Source: Xanthomonas melonis (lineage in GTDB: Bacteria > Pseudomonadota > Gammaproteobacteria > Xanthomonadales > Xanthomonadaceae). From it: a stretch of 64,000 nucleotides of DNA. The position numbers and the translations under genes are program-made. The stretch spans positions 86,665 through 150,664 of the forward strand of contig NZ_JAJGQH010000015.1 of the NCBI RefSeq assembly GCF_020783655.1, given 5' to 3'. Positions 14,991-26,376 of the stretch are shown here, piece by piece. The notes under the pieces are model-generated. The model ran no database searches. It had not been told where the DNA came from and saw only the letters and a list, made by a program, of their open reading frames with translations. Every line of letters starts with the position of its first letter. The first letter of the stretch is position 1.

Positions 14991-16832
14991 ATGCAGGGAG
15001 ACCAACGCGCACATCGCACCTTCGTGATCCTGTGGACACTGGCCACCGCCGTCAAGCTGTTGATCGCCGCGCGGCTGCCGCTGTTCGTCGACGAGGCGTT
15101 CTACTGGCAGGAAGGCCAGCATCTGGCGGCGGCATATTCGGATCTGCCGGGCATGACCGCGTGGTTGGCGCGGGCTGGGGTCGAGTTCGGTGGCCATCAC
15201 CTGCTGGCGCTGCGGCTGCCGTTCCTGGTCATCGCCGCGCTGCTGCCGTGGCTGATCGCGCATATCGCCACGCGCTGGTTCGGCTCCACCCTGGGCTGGC
15301 AGGCCGGCAGCCTGACCCTGCTGATGCCGCTGTCTGCGACGCTGGGAATCCTGGCGGTGCCGGATGTGCCGATGGCCTTGGCGGCGGTCCTGTGCATGGA
15401 TGCAGGCGCACGCCTGCTGCGCGAGGTCGATGCCACCAGTGCGCTGGAGCTCGCCGTCGGGCTGGCCATCGGCGCGTTCAGCCATTACCGCTTCGTCGGC
15501 GTGATCGGTGTGGGCTGCATCGCGCTGCTGTGCATCCCGCAGGGACGTGCGGTCCTGCGCGACCCGCGCATCTGGATGGCGTTGACGGTGGGCGCAGTGA
15601 GCTGGCTGCCGTTGCTGGTCTGGAACACCGATCACGACGAGGCCGGGTTGCGCTTCCAGTTGGTGGACAGGCATCCATGGCGATTCCAGATCAGCGGGCT
15701 GTGGTTCCTGTTGATCCAGGCGGTGGCGGTGACGCCGCTGTTGGGCTGGGCAATGGTCAAGGTAGGGTTGGCCGGCACCCGTTCCGGGGGCGGCTCGCGT
15801 GCGCAATGGCGTTACTTCGGTCTGCTGGGCGGCATCTCGACCGTGGCGATCTTCGTCCTGGGCTTTTTCAGCGATGCCGAGCGGATCAGCTTTCACTGGC
15901 CATTGCCTGGCTATCTCGCATTGCTGGTCGCGGTGCCGGTGATCCTGATGCGGTGGCCGCACCCGCTGCGGCGGGCGGCGTGGTTGATCGCGCTGCTCGG
16001 TACGCTGGGTGCCTATGGCTACTACTTGGCAGTGTCGGTGCCGTCCATCCGCGCGCATGCGGCTGGCGAAAAATACTACCCGCGCAATTTCGCCGGCTGG
16101 AACGATCTGGCGCGTGCGGTGCGGGCCAGGCTGGCACAGATGCCGCCGGGTACGCGCGTGCTGGCTGGAAACTTCAAGGTAGGCGCAGAACTCGGCTTTC
16201 AGTTGCGCGATGCGCGGATCGAGGTGCTGCGTTCCGACTTGAACGACAAGCACGGGCGCAGCGCGCAGTTGCGGCAGTGGGGGCTGCTCAGCGACGGTAC
16301 GCGCGATGGGCCGCGCTTGTTGGTGCTGTCCCCCAGCGATCAGCGCTATCGCGATCTGCTGCATCGCTACCACGCCGTCTGCGACATGGTCGGGCCCTTG
16401 CCGCCGCCCACCGTGGTGTCCACCGATCACGGCTATCAACGTTTCCTGCTGTTCGCGCTGCCGGCGCAACGCACGCCCGGGCCCTGCGTCGCGCCAGCGA
16501 TGGCCTGGATCGACGCTCCGCTGCCGGATGCGCGCGTGTCCGGTCAGGTGCAGGTGCGCGGCTGGGCGTTCAAGGATGGGGTCGGGCTGGCGAAGGTGGA
16601 GCTGTTGCTCGATGGTCGCCCCGTCGTGCAGGCCGATTATGGCAGCGCGCTGGACATCCGCCCGTACTGGAAGATTTCGACCGACCCGCAGCATCCGAAC
16701 GTCGGCTTCTCCGCCACGCTCGATACGCATGCCGTGCCGCCCGGCACGCACTGGCTGGGACTGCGCCTGCACGGCCGCGACGGCAGTGTCGAGGACTGGT
16801 GGGAGCAGCCCTTCACCGTTTCCGCCCCTTGA
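14991..16832 (+). CDS. Glycosyltransferase family 39-type membrane protein
   Basis: A 613-residue integral membrane protein of the ArnT/PMT-like GT-C fold. The acidic pair in LFVDEAFYW (Asp34, Glu35) in the first periplasmic loop is the catalytic motif; about ten hydrophobic helices follow to about residue 345, then a soluble periplasmic C-terminal half with a beta-rich domain. Such enzymes move a sugar from a polyprenyl-phosphate donor to an acceptor outside the inner membrane. I chose the ATG at 14991; a GTG at 14979 is also possible. The acceptor is unknown; the GT2 gene downstream could supply the lipid-linked donor. Confidence 0.8.
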   Translation: MQGDQRAHRTFVILWTLATAVKLLIAARLPLFVDEAFYWQEGQHLAAAYSDLPGMTAWLARAGVEFGGHHLLALRLPFLVIAALLPWLIAHIATRWFGSTLGWQAGSLTLLMPLSATLGILAVPDVPMALAAVLCMDAGARLLREVDATSALELAVGLAIGAFSHYRFVGVIGVGCIALLCIPQGRAVLRDPRIWMALTVGAVSWLPLLVWNTDHDEAGLRFQLVDRHPWRFQISGLWFLLIQAVAVTPLLGWAMVKVGLAGTRSGGGSRAQWRYFGLLGGISTVAIFVLGFFSDAERISFHWPLPGYLALLVAVPVILMRWPHPLRRAAWLIALLGTLGAYGYYLAVSVPSIRAHAAGEKYYPRNFAGWNDLARAVRARLAQMPPGTRVLAGNFKVGAELGFQLRDARIEVLRSDLNDKHGRSAQLRQWGLLSDGTRDGPRLLVLSPSDQRYRDLLHRYHAVCDMVGPLPPPTVVSTDHGYQRFLLFALPAQRTPGPCVAPAMAWIDAPLPDARVSGQVQVRGWAFKDGVGLAKVELLLDGRPVVQADYGSALDIRPYWKISTDPQHPNVGFSATLDTHAVPPGTHWLGLRLHGRDGSVEDWWEQPFTVSAP

Positions 16833-16857
16833 TCACGTATTGACCGACATCCTGCCC

Positions 16858-17823
16858 GTGACTTATCCAGTGTCATCTCCAGCGTCATCGACCGCGCTGC
16901 GCATCGCCGTACTGGTGCCGTGCCACAACGAGGCGGCCACCATCGCCACGGTGGTCGGCGACTTTTCTGCGGCCCTGCCGGATGCGGCGATCCACGTGCT
17001 GGACAACAATTCCAGCGATGCCACCGCGGCGATTGCCAGTGCAGCGGGCGCGCGGGTATCCCGCGTCGCGTTGCAAGGCAAGGGCAATGTGGTCAGGCGT
17101 GGATTCGCCGATGTGGAGGCCGACATCTACGTGCTGGTCGATGGCGACGCCACCTACGATGCCGCTGCGGCGCCTGGGTTGGTGCGCAAGCTGATCGACG
17201 AACGCCTGGACATGGTGGTCGGTGCGCGGCGCGATCAACAGCAGGCCGCCTACCGCCCCGGTCACCGGCTGGGCAACGTCATGCTGACGCGTTGTGCGGG
17301 CCTGCTGTTCGGCCGCAGTTTCGACGACATGCTGTCCGGCTACCGGGTGTTCTCGCGACGCTATGTCAAATCCTTCGCCGCGCACGCGCATGGGTTCGAG
17401 ACCGAGACCGAACTGGCCGTGCATGCCCTGCAGCTGCGCATGCCGGTAGCCGAGGTCGAGACCGCCTATGGGGTGCGCCCGGAGGGCTCGCAGAGCAAGT
17501 TGAACACCTGGCGCGACGGATGGCGCATCCTCACCACCATCGTCAAGCTGTTCAAGGCCGAACGGCCGCTACTGTTCTTTTCGGTCGGCTTTCTGCTCAG
17601 CGCCGCGTTGTCGATCATGCTGGCGATTCCGTTATTCGAGACCTATTTCGCCACCGGGCTGGTGCCGCGGTTTCCCACCGCGATCCTGTGCGTGGCGCTG
17701 ATGCTGCTCGGGTTCCTGTTGCTGGCCTGCGGGTTGATCCTGGATACCGTCACCCGCGGGCGGATCGAAGCCAAGCACCTGGCGTATCTTGCCGAGCCGC
17801 TGTTTTCCGAGCGTGCGCGATGA
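16858..17823 (+). CDS. Glycosyltransferase family 2 (dolichol-phosphate-mannose-synthase-like)
   Basis: A protein of about 321 residues. The GT-A domain has LVPCHNEAATIATVV, DNNSSDATAA and the DxD motif VDGDATYD. Two hydrophobic helices close the protein (LLFFSVGFLLSAALSIML and a second about 30 residues on), as in polyprenyl-phosphate sugar transferases. The start is uncertain: GTG at 16858 or TTG at 16840. It follows the GT39-type gene by 25 bases and its stop overlaps the next start (ATGA), so the three are one operon. A reasonable inference is that it charges the carrier lipid used by the GT39-type enzyme. Confidence 0.85.
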   Translation: MTYPVSSPASSTALRIAVLVPCHNEAATIATVVGDFSAALPDAAIHVLDNNSSDATAAIASAAGARVSRVALQGKGNVVRRGFADVEADIYVLVDGDATYDAAAAPGLVRKLIDERLDMVVGARRDQQQAAYRPGHRLGNVMLTRCAGLLFGRSFDDMLSGYRVFSRRYVKSFAAHAHGFETETELAVHALQLRMPVAEVETAYGVRPEGSQSKLNTWRDGWRILTTIVKLFKAERPLLFFSVGFLLSAALSIMLAIPLFETYFATGLVPRFPTAILCVALMLLGFLLLACGLILDTVTRGRIEAKHLAYLAEPLFSERAR

Positions 17824-19700
17824 CCGGCCGGCACGCACGCATCCGTGTCAGGTGCCCCGACGTTCTCTGGGCCCGCGGGGCGCGTTGGCTGGCCTGGCTT
17901 GATCGGCGGTTCGCCTTCCACAGCGGAGCCAACGCGATTGCCACAGTCGTCACCGTGGTGGTGCTTGGTGCTGTGATGGGCCTGGGTCTAGGCCAGGACG
18001 CCAACTGGGACCTGCGCAACTACCACCTCTACAACGGATATGCGTGGTGGCATGGCCGGCTCCTGCACGATCTGGCGCCCGCGCAATTGCAGAGCTACTT
18101 CAATCCGGCGCTCGATATCGTCCAGTACGCATTGATGACGCAATGGCCGGCGCCGTTGACCGGCATGCTGATGGGCGCGCTGCATGCGGCGGTGTTTCTG
18201 CCGGCGGCGGCGATCGCTTGGTATGTCCTGGAGGGCAACCGGCAACGTGCGCGCTTGGTTCCGCTGCTGTCGCTGACCGGCCTTTGCAGCGCCGCGTTTT
18301 TGTCCGAATTCGCCAACACCATGGCCGATGCGACCACCGCGTTGCCGGTGCTGGGGGCACTGGCCGTGGTGATGCGCGCGCAGCGTTGCCAGGCGGCCGG
18401 GGCCGGTCCGGCCACGCGTGACTGGCTGTGGGCGGGGCTGCTGCTCGGGCTCGCGGTGGCGTGCAAGCTGACCAACGCTACCTATGCGCTTGCCATGGCG
18501 GCGGCCGCACTCAGTGCGGGCGGCCGACCACGGGCGCGTCTACTGGGTCTGACGGCAATGACGTTGGCGGCGTTGGCGGTGTTCGGACTGATTGCCGGCC
18601 CGTGGTATCTGCGGATCTGGGAGCAGTTCGGCAATCCGTTGTTCCCGCAGTTCAATGCCTACTTCCATGCGCCATTGGCGCAGCCGATCTCTGCGGGCGA
18701 CACCAGGTGGTTGCCGCGCAATGTCGGCGAATGGCTGGCCTGGCCGTTGGTGTTCACCTTCAACCCGTGGCGGGTCAGCGAGATTGCGCTGTTCCAATGC
18801 ATCTGGGCGCTGTTGTACCTGGCGGTGCTGGCGATCGCGGCGCGTGCGTTGCTACGCAAGTCGCTTCCGGCGCCCGATTGGAGTGCGCAGGCGCGCACGC
18901 TGCTGATATTCGTGGGCGCTGGTTATCTGCTATGGCAGGCGGCCTTTTCGATCCACCGCTATCTGCTGGCGCTGGAGGTCGTGGCGCCGCTCGCGTTATG
19001 GCTGTGCTGCCAGCGCGTGTTCGCCGCGCCGCAGGCGCCTTGGATGGGCGGTGGGCTGGTCGCCTTCAGCGCATTGATCGCGCTGGGGGGCTGGAACGAC
19101 TGGGGGCGTGAATCCTGGGCGTGGCGTAGCTTTCGGGTCGAGCAGCCGGGCATCGCGCAGCCGGCGGCGGCGACCGTGTTGCTGGTGGGCGACGAGCCGC
19201 AGGCGTGGCGCGTTGCGTTGCTGCCTGCGCAGACGCGGTACGTCGGCGTGGCGACCAATTTGCCGGCATCGGATGCGTACCGCGATCGCGTGCGTGCGCT
19301 GCTTGCCGAACGCCCGCAGCACTACGCCATGCTGGGCGCGGTGATGGACAAGCAGGTGCCGCGCATCCAGCGAATGAATCGCTGGGCGCAACGGTTCGGA
19401 TTGAGCGCGCAGCCAGACTGCACGGGCTTGCGCTGGCTGGTCGGGCACGGCCTGCGCGCCGAACTGGACACCACGCAGCCGGGCCAATGCATGCTGCGCG
19501 TGCTGCGGCAGAAGGCCGAGGTGGTGGAGGCGGCCAATCGCCAGCTGCGCGACACTGCGCGGCAGCAGTTGCTGAGCTACGGCGTTTCGCTGGATCCGGC
19601 CAACTGCCGCACGCTGTCCTCGCAGATCGGCCAGGGATTCTATCCCTATCAATTCTGCGAGGTAGGCCTCGTCTCATCGGCGCCGGCTCAGGGGAGCTGA
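17820..19700 (+). CDS. Polytopic membrane protein, glycosyltransferase-like
   Basis: A 626-residue inner-membrane protein with about ten hydrophobic helices between residues 40 and 450 and a short soluble end. NWDLRNYHLYNGYAW after the first helix resembles the first luminal loop of GT-C glycosyltransferases (GT39/GT87-like), but I cannot point to a catalytic acidic pair with certainty. It is coupled to the GT2 gene (ATGA overlap), so a role in the same surface-glycan modification is likely. Its 3' end overlaps the convergent maf gene by 13 bases. Confidence 0.75.
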   Translation: MTGRHARIRVRCPDVLWARGARWLAWLDRRFAFHSGANAIATVVTVVVLGAVMGLGLGQDANWDLRNYHLYNGYAWWHGRLLHDLAPAQLQSYFNPALDIVQYALMTQWPAPLTGMLMGALHAAVFLPAAAIAWYVLEGNRQRARLVPLLSLTGLCSAAFLSEFANTMADATTALPVLGALAVVMRAQRCQAAGAGPATRDWLWAGLLLGLAVACKLTNATYALAMAAAALSAGGRPRARLLGLTAMTLAALAVFGLIAGPWYLRIWEQFGNPLFPQFNAYFHAPLAQPISAGDTRWLPRNVGEWLAWPLVFTFNPWRVSEIALFQCIWALLYLAVLAIAARALLRKSLPAPDWSAQARTLLIFVGAGYLLWQAAFSIHRYLLALEVVAPLALWLCCQRVFAAPQAPWMGGGLVAFSALIALGGWNDWGRESWAWRSFRVEQPGIAQPAAATVLLVGDEPQAWRVALLPAQTRYVGVATNLPASDAYRDRVRALLAERPQHYAMLGAVMDKQVPRIQRMNRWAQRFGLSAQPDCTGLRWLVGHGLRAELDTTQPGQCMLRVLRQKAEVVEAANRQLRDTARQQLLSYGVSLDPANCRTLSSQIGQGFYPYQFCEVGLVSSAPAQGS

Positions 19701-20260
19701 AACCCCGCCTGCCGCAACAGCCGTGCCAGGGCGATCAGTGGCAGGCCGACCAGGGCGGTGGGGTCGTTGCTGCGAATGGCGTCGAACAGGCTGATGCCCA
19801 GCCCTTCGCATTTGAAGCTTCCGGCGCAGTCCAGCGCCGGCTCGGCGGCCAGGTAGCGTTCGATCTCCACAGCTGTCAGCGGGCGCAGCTGCACTTCGGT
19901 CATATCCAGCGCATGCAGGCGGCGGTCCGGGCCGACCAGGCTGACAGCGGTATGGAAACGCACCGTGCGGCCGGACATGGCGCTCAGCTGCGCGCGTGCC
20001 TGGTCCAGGGTTCCCGGCTTGCCGAGGGCGCGGCCGTCCAGGTCGGCGACCTGATCGGAGCCGATCACCCAGGCGTCGGGAGCCTGCGTCGCGATCGCGG
20101 CGGCCTTCTCTGTGGCCAGGCGGCTGGCCAGGGCGTCGGGCGCTTCGCCTGGCTGCGGCTGCTCATCAACTTCGGGGCGGGCGGTGGCGAAGTCCAGCCG
20201 CAGGCGGCCCAGCAGCTCGCGACGGTAGACGGAGGTGGAGGCGAGGATCAGGCGTGGCAT
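19688..20260 (-). CDS. Maf/YceF family nucleotide pyrophosphatase
   Basis: A 190-residue Maf-like protein. LILASTSVYRRELL at the N-terminus and VIGSDQVADLDGRALGKPG mark the YceF branch, which hydrolyses 7-methyl-GTP. An ATG one codon earlier (20263) is an equal choice of start. It is divergent from yceD, as in many gammaproteobacteria, with 110 bases between for both promoters, and convergent with the membrane protein gene. Confidence 0.9.
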   Translation of the reverse strand: MPRLILASTSVYRRELLGRLRLDFATARPEVDEQPQPGEAPDALASRLATEKAAAIATQAPDAWVIGSDQVADLDGRALGKPGTLDQARAQLSAMSGRTVRFHTAVSLVGPDRRLHALDMTEVQLRPLTAVEIERYLAAEPALDCAGSFKCEGLGISLFDAIRSNDPTALVGLPLIALARLLRQAGFQLP

Positions 20261-20370
20261 CATGGCGCGGCTTCCGGTCGGGCTGGGAAGTCTGCCAGCC
20301 CGGGCGGCGCGACAGGCGCGCGCGCGCGGGTTTGACACGGCTGCGGCGGATCTTTAACATTCTGCGGCTT

Positions 20371-20880
20371 ATGTCCGCGAACGTACCCGAAATGTTGGAT
20401 GCCTGGCGGATGGTCGCGGCGCGCAGGCGCTTCGATGGCCGCATCCCGCTGTCCGCGATGACCCGCCTGCAGGGCAGCCTGGCCGACACCGAGGGCGAAT
20501 GTGTTTATTCGCTTCAATTCGACCAGGACGACCTGCTCAAGGTCGCTTATGTCGAACTCGGTATCGATGTCGAGCTGCCGCTGACCTGTCAGCGCACCTT
20601 GCAGCGGTTTCTGTACCCGGTGCAGATCAGCCAGCGTCTCGGCCTGATCCGCGACGAGGACGAGGAAGCCGCGTTGCCGCCCGATTACGAAGCCTTGCTG
20701 ATGCCCGAAGACGGCATGCTGCGGGCGCTGGATCTGGTGGAGGACGAGCTGGTGTTGGCGGTGCCGGTCGTGCCGGTGGCACCGGGGAGCGAGGCCGTCG
20801 AAGCCGAATGGGTTCCGACCCAGGAAGAGCAGGACAAGGCCAGCCCGTTCGCGGCGCTGGCAGCGTTGAAGAAACAGTAA
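20371..20880 (+). CDS. yceD: YceD/DUF177 family 23S rRNA accumulation protein
   Basis: A 169-residue DUF177 protein, acidic toward the C-terminus, with the family block ELPLTCQRTLQRFLYPV near residue 70. Members are needed for normal 23S rRNA accumulation and nearly always sit before rpmF, as here (97 bases apart). The start ATG at 20371 follows CTGCGGCTT; the reading frame is open upstream through the divergent maf gene only by chance. Confidence 0.9.
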   Translation: MSANVPEMLDAWRMVAARRRFDGRIPLSAMTRLQGSLADTEGECVYSLQFDQDDLLKVAYVELGIDVELPLTCQRTLQRFLYPVQISQRLGLIRDEDEEAALPPDYEALLMPEDGMLRALDLVEDELVLAVPVVPVAPGSEAVEAEWVPTQEEQDKASPFAALAALKKQ

Positions 20881-20977
20881 CCGCCGCTGTGAAGGGCGGT
20901 AAGACAGGTCGACGCGGGCGTAGAGCGTGCTGTTCGACTCAACAGACAAGTTATCGAACTAAAGTTGGAGCAATCCC

Positions 20978-21169
20978 ATGGCTGTGCAGAAATCCCGTGT
21001 CACCCCGTCCCGCCGCGGCCAGCGTCGTTCGCACGATGCCCTGACCGCCAAGCAGCTGTCGACCGACCCGACCAGCGGCGAGACCCACCTGCGCCACCAC
21101 ATCACCGCCGACGGTTACTACCGTGGCAAGAAGGTGATCACCACCAAGTCGGCTGTCCAAGAAGACTGA
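20978..21169 (+). CDS. rpmF: 50S ribosomal protein L32
   Basis: A 63-residue ribosomal protein starting [20 protein letters not shown]. The sequence has no cysteines, so it is the zinc-free form. A good ribosome site (TTGGAG) lies ahead. It is followed by fabH after 90 bases; plsX, which lies between rpmF and fabH in E. coli, is absent. Confidence 0.97.
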   Translation: MAVQKSRVTPSRRGQRRSHDALTAKQLSTDPTSGETHLRHHITADGYYRGKKVITTKSAVQED

Positions 21170-21259
21170 TCCGTGGCGCCCGCCGCGTTGAACGTGGCCG
21201 GGTGACCCTCGCTTCTTCCGGAGCCGCCGGTTACTGCGGCTCTTGCAACGGGAAACGGT

Positions 21260-22237
21260 ATGAGCAAGCGGATCTATTCCAGAATCGCGGGCACGGGTAG
21301 CTATTTGCCCGAAAAGGTGTTGACCAACGACGACATGTCCAAGATCGTCGACACCAGCGATGAATGGATCTTCTCGCGCACTGGCATCCGTGAACGTCAC
21401 ATCGTCGCCGACGACCAGACCACCAGCGATCTGGCGTACTTCGCCTCGCTCAAGGCGATGGAAGCCGCCGGTGTCAGCGCCGACGAGATCGATCTGATCG
21501 TGGTCGGCACCACCACTCCGGACCTGATCTTCCCGTCCACGGCCTGTCTGCTGCAGGCCCGGCTGGGCAATGTCGGTTGCGGCGCGATGGACGTCAATGC
21601 CGCCTGTTCCGGTTTCGTCTACGCGCTCAGCGTGGCCGACAAGTTCGTACGCAGCGGCGACGCCAGGACGGTGCTGGTGGTCGGCGCCGAAACCCTGACA
21701 CGTATCGTCGACTGGACCGATCGCACCACCTGCGTGCTGTTCGGCGATGGTGCCGGTGCGGTGATCCTCAAGGCCGACGAAGACACCGGCATCCTCAGCA
21801 CCCATCTGCATGCCGACGGCAGCAAGAAGGAATTGCTGTGGGATCCGGTCGGCGTTTCGGTCGGCTTTGGCGAAGGCAAGAATGGCGGCGGCGCGTTGCT
21901 GATGAAAGGCAACGACGTGTTCAAGTACGCGGTCAAGGCGCTGGACTCGGTGGTCGACGAGACCCTGGCCGCCAATGGTCTGGACAAGCACGATCTGGAC
22001 TGGCTGATTCCGCATCAGGCCAACCTGCGGATCATCGAAGCCACCGCCAAGCGGCTGGAACTGCCGATGGACCAGGTGGTCGTCACCGTGGATCGCCACG
22101 GCAATACCTCCTCGGCATCGGTGCCGCTGGCGCTGGACGAAGCGGTGCGTTCCGGCCGTGTGCAGCGTGGCCAGTTGCTGCTGCTCGAGGCATTCGGCGG
22201 TGGATTCACCTGGGGCTCGGCGCTGCTGCGCTACTGA
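21260..22237 (+). CDS. fabH: Beta-ketoacyl-ACP synthase III FabH
   Basis: A 325-residue condensing enzyme that joins acetyl-CoA to malonyl-ACP to start fatty-acid synthesis. The triad is complete: Cys116 (NAACSGF), His252 (IPHQANLRI) and Asn282 (RHGNTSSAS). Length is standard. It heads the fab genes but is cut off from fabD by a 548-base gap, so fabD may have its own promoter. Confidence 0.96.
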   Translation: MSKRIYSRIAGTGSYLPEKVLTNDDMSKIVDTSDEWIFSRTGIRERHIVADDQTTSDLAYFASLKAMEAAGVSADEIDLIVVGTTTPDLIFPSTACLLQARLGNVGCGAMDVNAACSGFVYALSVADKFVRSGDARTVLVVGAETLTRIVDWTDRTTCVLFGDGAGAVILKADEDTGILSTHLHADGSKKELLWDPVGVSVGFGEGKNGGGALLMKGNDVFKYAVKALDSVVDETLAANGLDKHDLDWLIPHQANLRIIEATAKRLELPMDQVVVTVDRHGNTSSASVPLALDEAVRSGRVQRGQLLLLEAFGGGFTWGSALLRY

Positions 22238-22785
22238 GGCTGCTGTCCTGCGGCCGTGCCGGCAGGGCCCTGCGACGCATGCCACCGTGCTCCGCGCGGG
22301 CGATTGCGGCAGATCGTATGCCCCGATGCCGAATACGTCCCTGGAACGTTCGGTCGAACCCGACGTCTCCACTGTGCTGGCAGGCGGACACGCTTGCGTG
22401 GCCGGCGCTGCGCGGGCGTAGCCTATGCCATTGACCGTTGTGTGCAGGTGCCCGCTGCCGCGGCTGCCTGGTTCTTGCGCGCGGCGCGTGCTGCGGTGCT
22501 TGGCCTGACCAGGCTGGGCTCTCTCCAGGCTTTGGATGGGCTGCATATCCAGGAAACGCCGCAGCGTGCGTTGCAGTGGCGATTCTCCGTCGCCTTTCGC
22601 CGCATGCATGGCATCGAAGACGTCGTAGGGCAGCGCGTGCAGCGACTGCTCGGATGGCGCTTGCCATCAGCGGGCCGCCGGGGGACTCCAGGCGGTATGG
22701 CTGGCGCGACTGCATACGCGACAGTACAGACGCCAGAGCGATTTCGCACGTATCATCCCGGCTCGCTTTTTGCTGGTAGCCGCGC
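22238..22785. other. 548-base gap between fabH and fabD
   Basis: No convincing gene, RNA or terminator. Frames open on both strands are Arg/Ala-rich and resemble no family I know. The stretch at about 22440-22660 on the plus strand reads as a plausible helical peptide but without a good start. In many relatives this gap is short, so it may hold a decayed gene. Confidence 0.5.
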
Positions 22786-23730
22786 GTGACCGAATCCACT
22801 CTCGCCTTCGTCTTTCCCGGCCAGGGCTCGCAGTCCCTGGGGATGCTGGCCGAACTGGCCGAACTGCATCCGCAGATCCGCGAGACCTTCGTCGAGGCCT
22901 CCGATGGCGCTGGCGTCGACTTGTGGGCGCTGTCGCAGGGCGGCCCGGAAGAGATGCTCAACCGCACCGAGTACACCCAGCCGGCGCTGCTGGCTGCGGG
23001 CGTGGCGGTGTGGCGGCTGTGGAACGCGCAGCGCGGCGAACGTCCGGCGCTGCTGGCCGGGCATAGCCTGGGTGAATACACCGCCCTGGTCGCGTCCGGC
23101 GCCTTGTCGCTGCACGACGGCGCTCACCTGGTGCGCCTGCGCGGCCAGTTCATGCAGGCGGCCGCCCCGGCCGGTGTCGGAGCAATGGCGGCGGTGCTGG
23201 GTGCCGAGGATGCGGTGGTGCAGGAGGTCTGCGTGGAGGCGTCCGGCAGCCAGGTGGTGGTGCCGGCCAACTTCAATTCGCCGGGCCAGATCGTGATCGG
23301 TGGCGATGCCGCAGCGGTGGACCGCGCGCTGGCGCTGCTGGCCGAGCGCGGCGTGCGCAAGGCGGTCAAGCTGGCAGTGAGCGTGCCTTCGCATACCCCG
23401 CTGATGCGCGATGCGGCCAATCAGCTCGGCGAAGCGATGGCCGGGCTGAGCTGGCAGGCGCCGCAGATCCCGGTGGTGCAGAACGTGGACGCGCGCGTGC
23501 ACGATGGCAGCGAGGCGATCCGCCAGGCGCTGGTGGAGCAGCTGTACCTGCCGGTGCAATGGACCGGCTGCGTGCAGGCGCTGGCCGCCCGTGGCATCAC
23601 TCGCGTGGCCGAATGCGGCCCGGGCAAGGTGCTGAGCGGGCTGATCAAGCGCATCGACAAAAGCCTGGACGCGCGCGCGCTGGGAGCACCGGCCGATTAC
23701 GCCGGTGCGCTCGAGGCCTGGACGCACTGA
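22786..23730 (+). CDS. fabD: Malonyl-CoA:ACP transacylase FabD
   Basis: A 314-residue enzyme that loads malonyl onto acyl carrier protein. The nucleophile is Ser94 in AGHSLGEY; PGQGSQ at 11-16 forms the oxyanion loop; the catalytic His is in SVPSHTPLM. The start is GTG at 22786, right for family length. fabG follows after 81 bases. Confidence 0.96.
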   Translation: MTESTLAFVFPGQGSQSLGMLAELAELHPQIRETFVEASDGAGVDLWALSQGGPEEMLNRTEYTQPALLAAGVAVWRLWNAQRGERPALLAGHSLGEYTALVASGALSLHDGAHLVRLRGQFMQAAAPAGVGAMAAVLGAEDAVVQEVCVEASGSQVVVPANFNSPGQIVIGGDAAAVDRALALLAERGVRKAVKLAVSVPSHTPLMRDAANQLGEAMAGLSWQAPQIPVVQNVDARVHDGSEAIRQALVEQLYLPVQWTGCVQALAARGITRVAECGPGKVLSGLIKRIDKSLDARALGAPADYAGALEAWTH

Positions 23731-23811
23731 TTCGGCGCACGCATCCGGTATGCAGATCCCCTCGACGTTCGCGGCGATGAGCGCGACGTCCCCTTTCGAG
23801 GAACAGTTGTC

Positions 23812-24555
23812 ATGAGCAAGCCACTGCAGGGCGAAATCGCCCTCGTTACCGGCGCCAGCCGCGGTATCGGTGCGGCCATCGCCGACATCCTGGCCGCCCA
23901 GGGCGCCACCGTCATCGGTACCGCCACCTCGGCGTCCGGTGCGGCGGCCATCGGCGCGCGCCTGGCTCCCGGCGGCGGTCACGGTCGCGAACTCGACGTC
24001 ACCGACGCCGCGGCGGTCGATGCCCTGATCGATGCGATCGGCAAGGATTTCGGCGCCATCTCGATCCTGGTCAACAACGCCGGCATCACCCGCGACAATC
24101 TGTTGATGCGGATGAAGGACGACGACTGGCAGGCCATCATCGACACCAACCTGACCAGCGTGTTCCGCACCTCCAAGGCGGTGATGCGCGGCATGATGAA
24201 GGCGCGCAAGGGCCGCATCATCAATATCGCCTCGGTGGTCGGCGTCACCGGCAATCCAGGCCAGACCAACTACGCTGCAGCCAAGGCCGGCATCATCGCG
24301 TTCTCCAAGTCGCTGGCCAAGGAAATCGGCTCGCGCGGGGTGACCGTGAACGTGGTGGCGCCCGGTTTCATCGATACCGACATGACCAAGGCGCTGCCGG
24401 AGGAATCGCGGGCGGCGCTGCTGCAGCAGATCGCGCTCGGGCATCTGGGCGCGCCGGAAGACATCGCCAATGCGGTGGCCTTCCTGGCCGGCCCGACCGG
24501 TCGCTACATCACTGGCGAGACCCTGCACGTCAACGGTGGCATGTATATGCCGTGA
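23812..24555 (+). CDS. fabG: 3-oxoacyl-ACP reductase FabG
   Basis: A 247-residue NADPH-dependent short-chain reductase. The Rossmann motif TGASRGIG is at 13-20, NNAG at 88-91, and the catalytic Ser141, Tyr154 and Lys158 are in place. It reduces beta-ketoacyl-ACP in each elongation cycle. Preceded by GAGGAACAG as ribosome site. It lies between fabD and acpP. Confidence 0.96.
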   Translation: MSKPLQGEIALVTGASRGIGAAIADILAAQGATVIGTATSASGAAAIGARLAPGGGHGRELDVTDAAAVDALIDAIGKDFGAISILVNNAGITRDNLLMRMKDDDWQAIIDTNLTSVFRTSKAVMRGMMKARKGRIINIASVVGVTGNPGQTNYAAAKAGIIAFSKSLAKEIGSRGVTVNVVAPGFIDTDMTKALPEESRAALLQQIALGHLGAPEDIANAVAFLAGPTGRYITGETLHVNGGMYMP

Positions 24556-24759
24556 GCGTGCGGTGCCGGCAGGCGCTAAGTGGCTGATCGGACGGGACTT
24601 GTGTTGCAATGCAAGGCCCGGGCGCTTCCACTACACTATCCAGCGCGGCCATCGCAGCGGCGATGGCGTTTTGTGAGTCCCTCACAGGAGCACCGCACAT
24701 CCGTGTGCGGGGATCCTGAAACTCGAACCACCACTACTCCATCTGGAGCGATATCCCCA

Positions 24760-24999
24760 ATGAGCACCATCGAAGAACGCGTCAAGAAAATCGTCGTCGA
24801 ACAACTCGGCGTCAAGGAAGAGGAAGTCACCACCAGCGCATCGTTCGTCGATGACCTGGGTGCCGACTCGCTGGACACCGTCGAGCTGGTGATGGCGCTG
24901 GAAGAAGAGTTCGAGTGCGAGATCCCGGACGAAGAGGCCGAGAAGATCACCTCGGTCCAGCAGGCGATCGACTACGTCAAGGCTCACGTCAAGAGCTGA
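24760..24999 (+). CDS. acpP: Acyl carrier protein
   Basis: A 79-residue acidic carrier. Ser37 in [10 protein letters not shown] takes the 4'-phosphopantetheine arm. The ATG at 24760 gives the standard [12 protein letters not shown] start; TCTGGAGCG is the ribosome site. A leader of about 200 bases after fabG probably holds a separate strong promoter, as acpP needs high expression. Confidence 0.97.
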   Translation: MSTIEERVKKIVVEQLGVKEEEVTTSASFVDDLGADSLDTVELVMALEEEFECEIPDEEAEKITSVQQAIDYVKAHVKS

Positions 25000-25140
25000 T
25001 GCGTTGTTCCTGACCGCGGAAGTGCGCATCACGCCGCTGCTGCGTCAGACATTCCATGGGGCCGCTGATGCGGCCCTGTGTTTTTCAAGCGTCACCCGCA
25101 AACCGCAAGCACCGTCCGTTCCGTGGTGAGGAGATCTGCA

Positions 25141-26376
<1,236 letters not shown>

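Noticed and set aside
22256..22789. Plus-strand frame of about 177 codons between fabH and fabD
   Set aside because: Arg/Cys/Ala-rich start, no ribosome site, overlaps the fabD start; kept only as a note for the gap.
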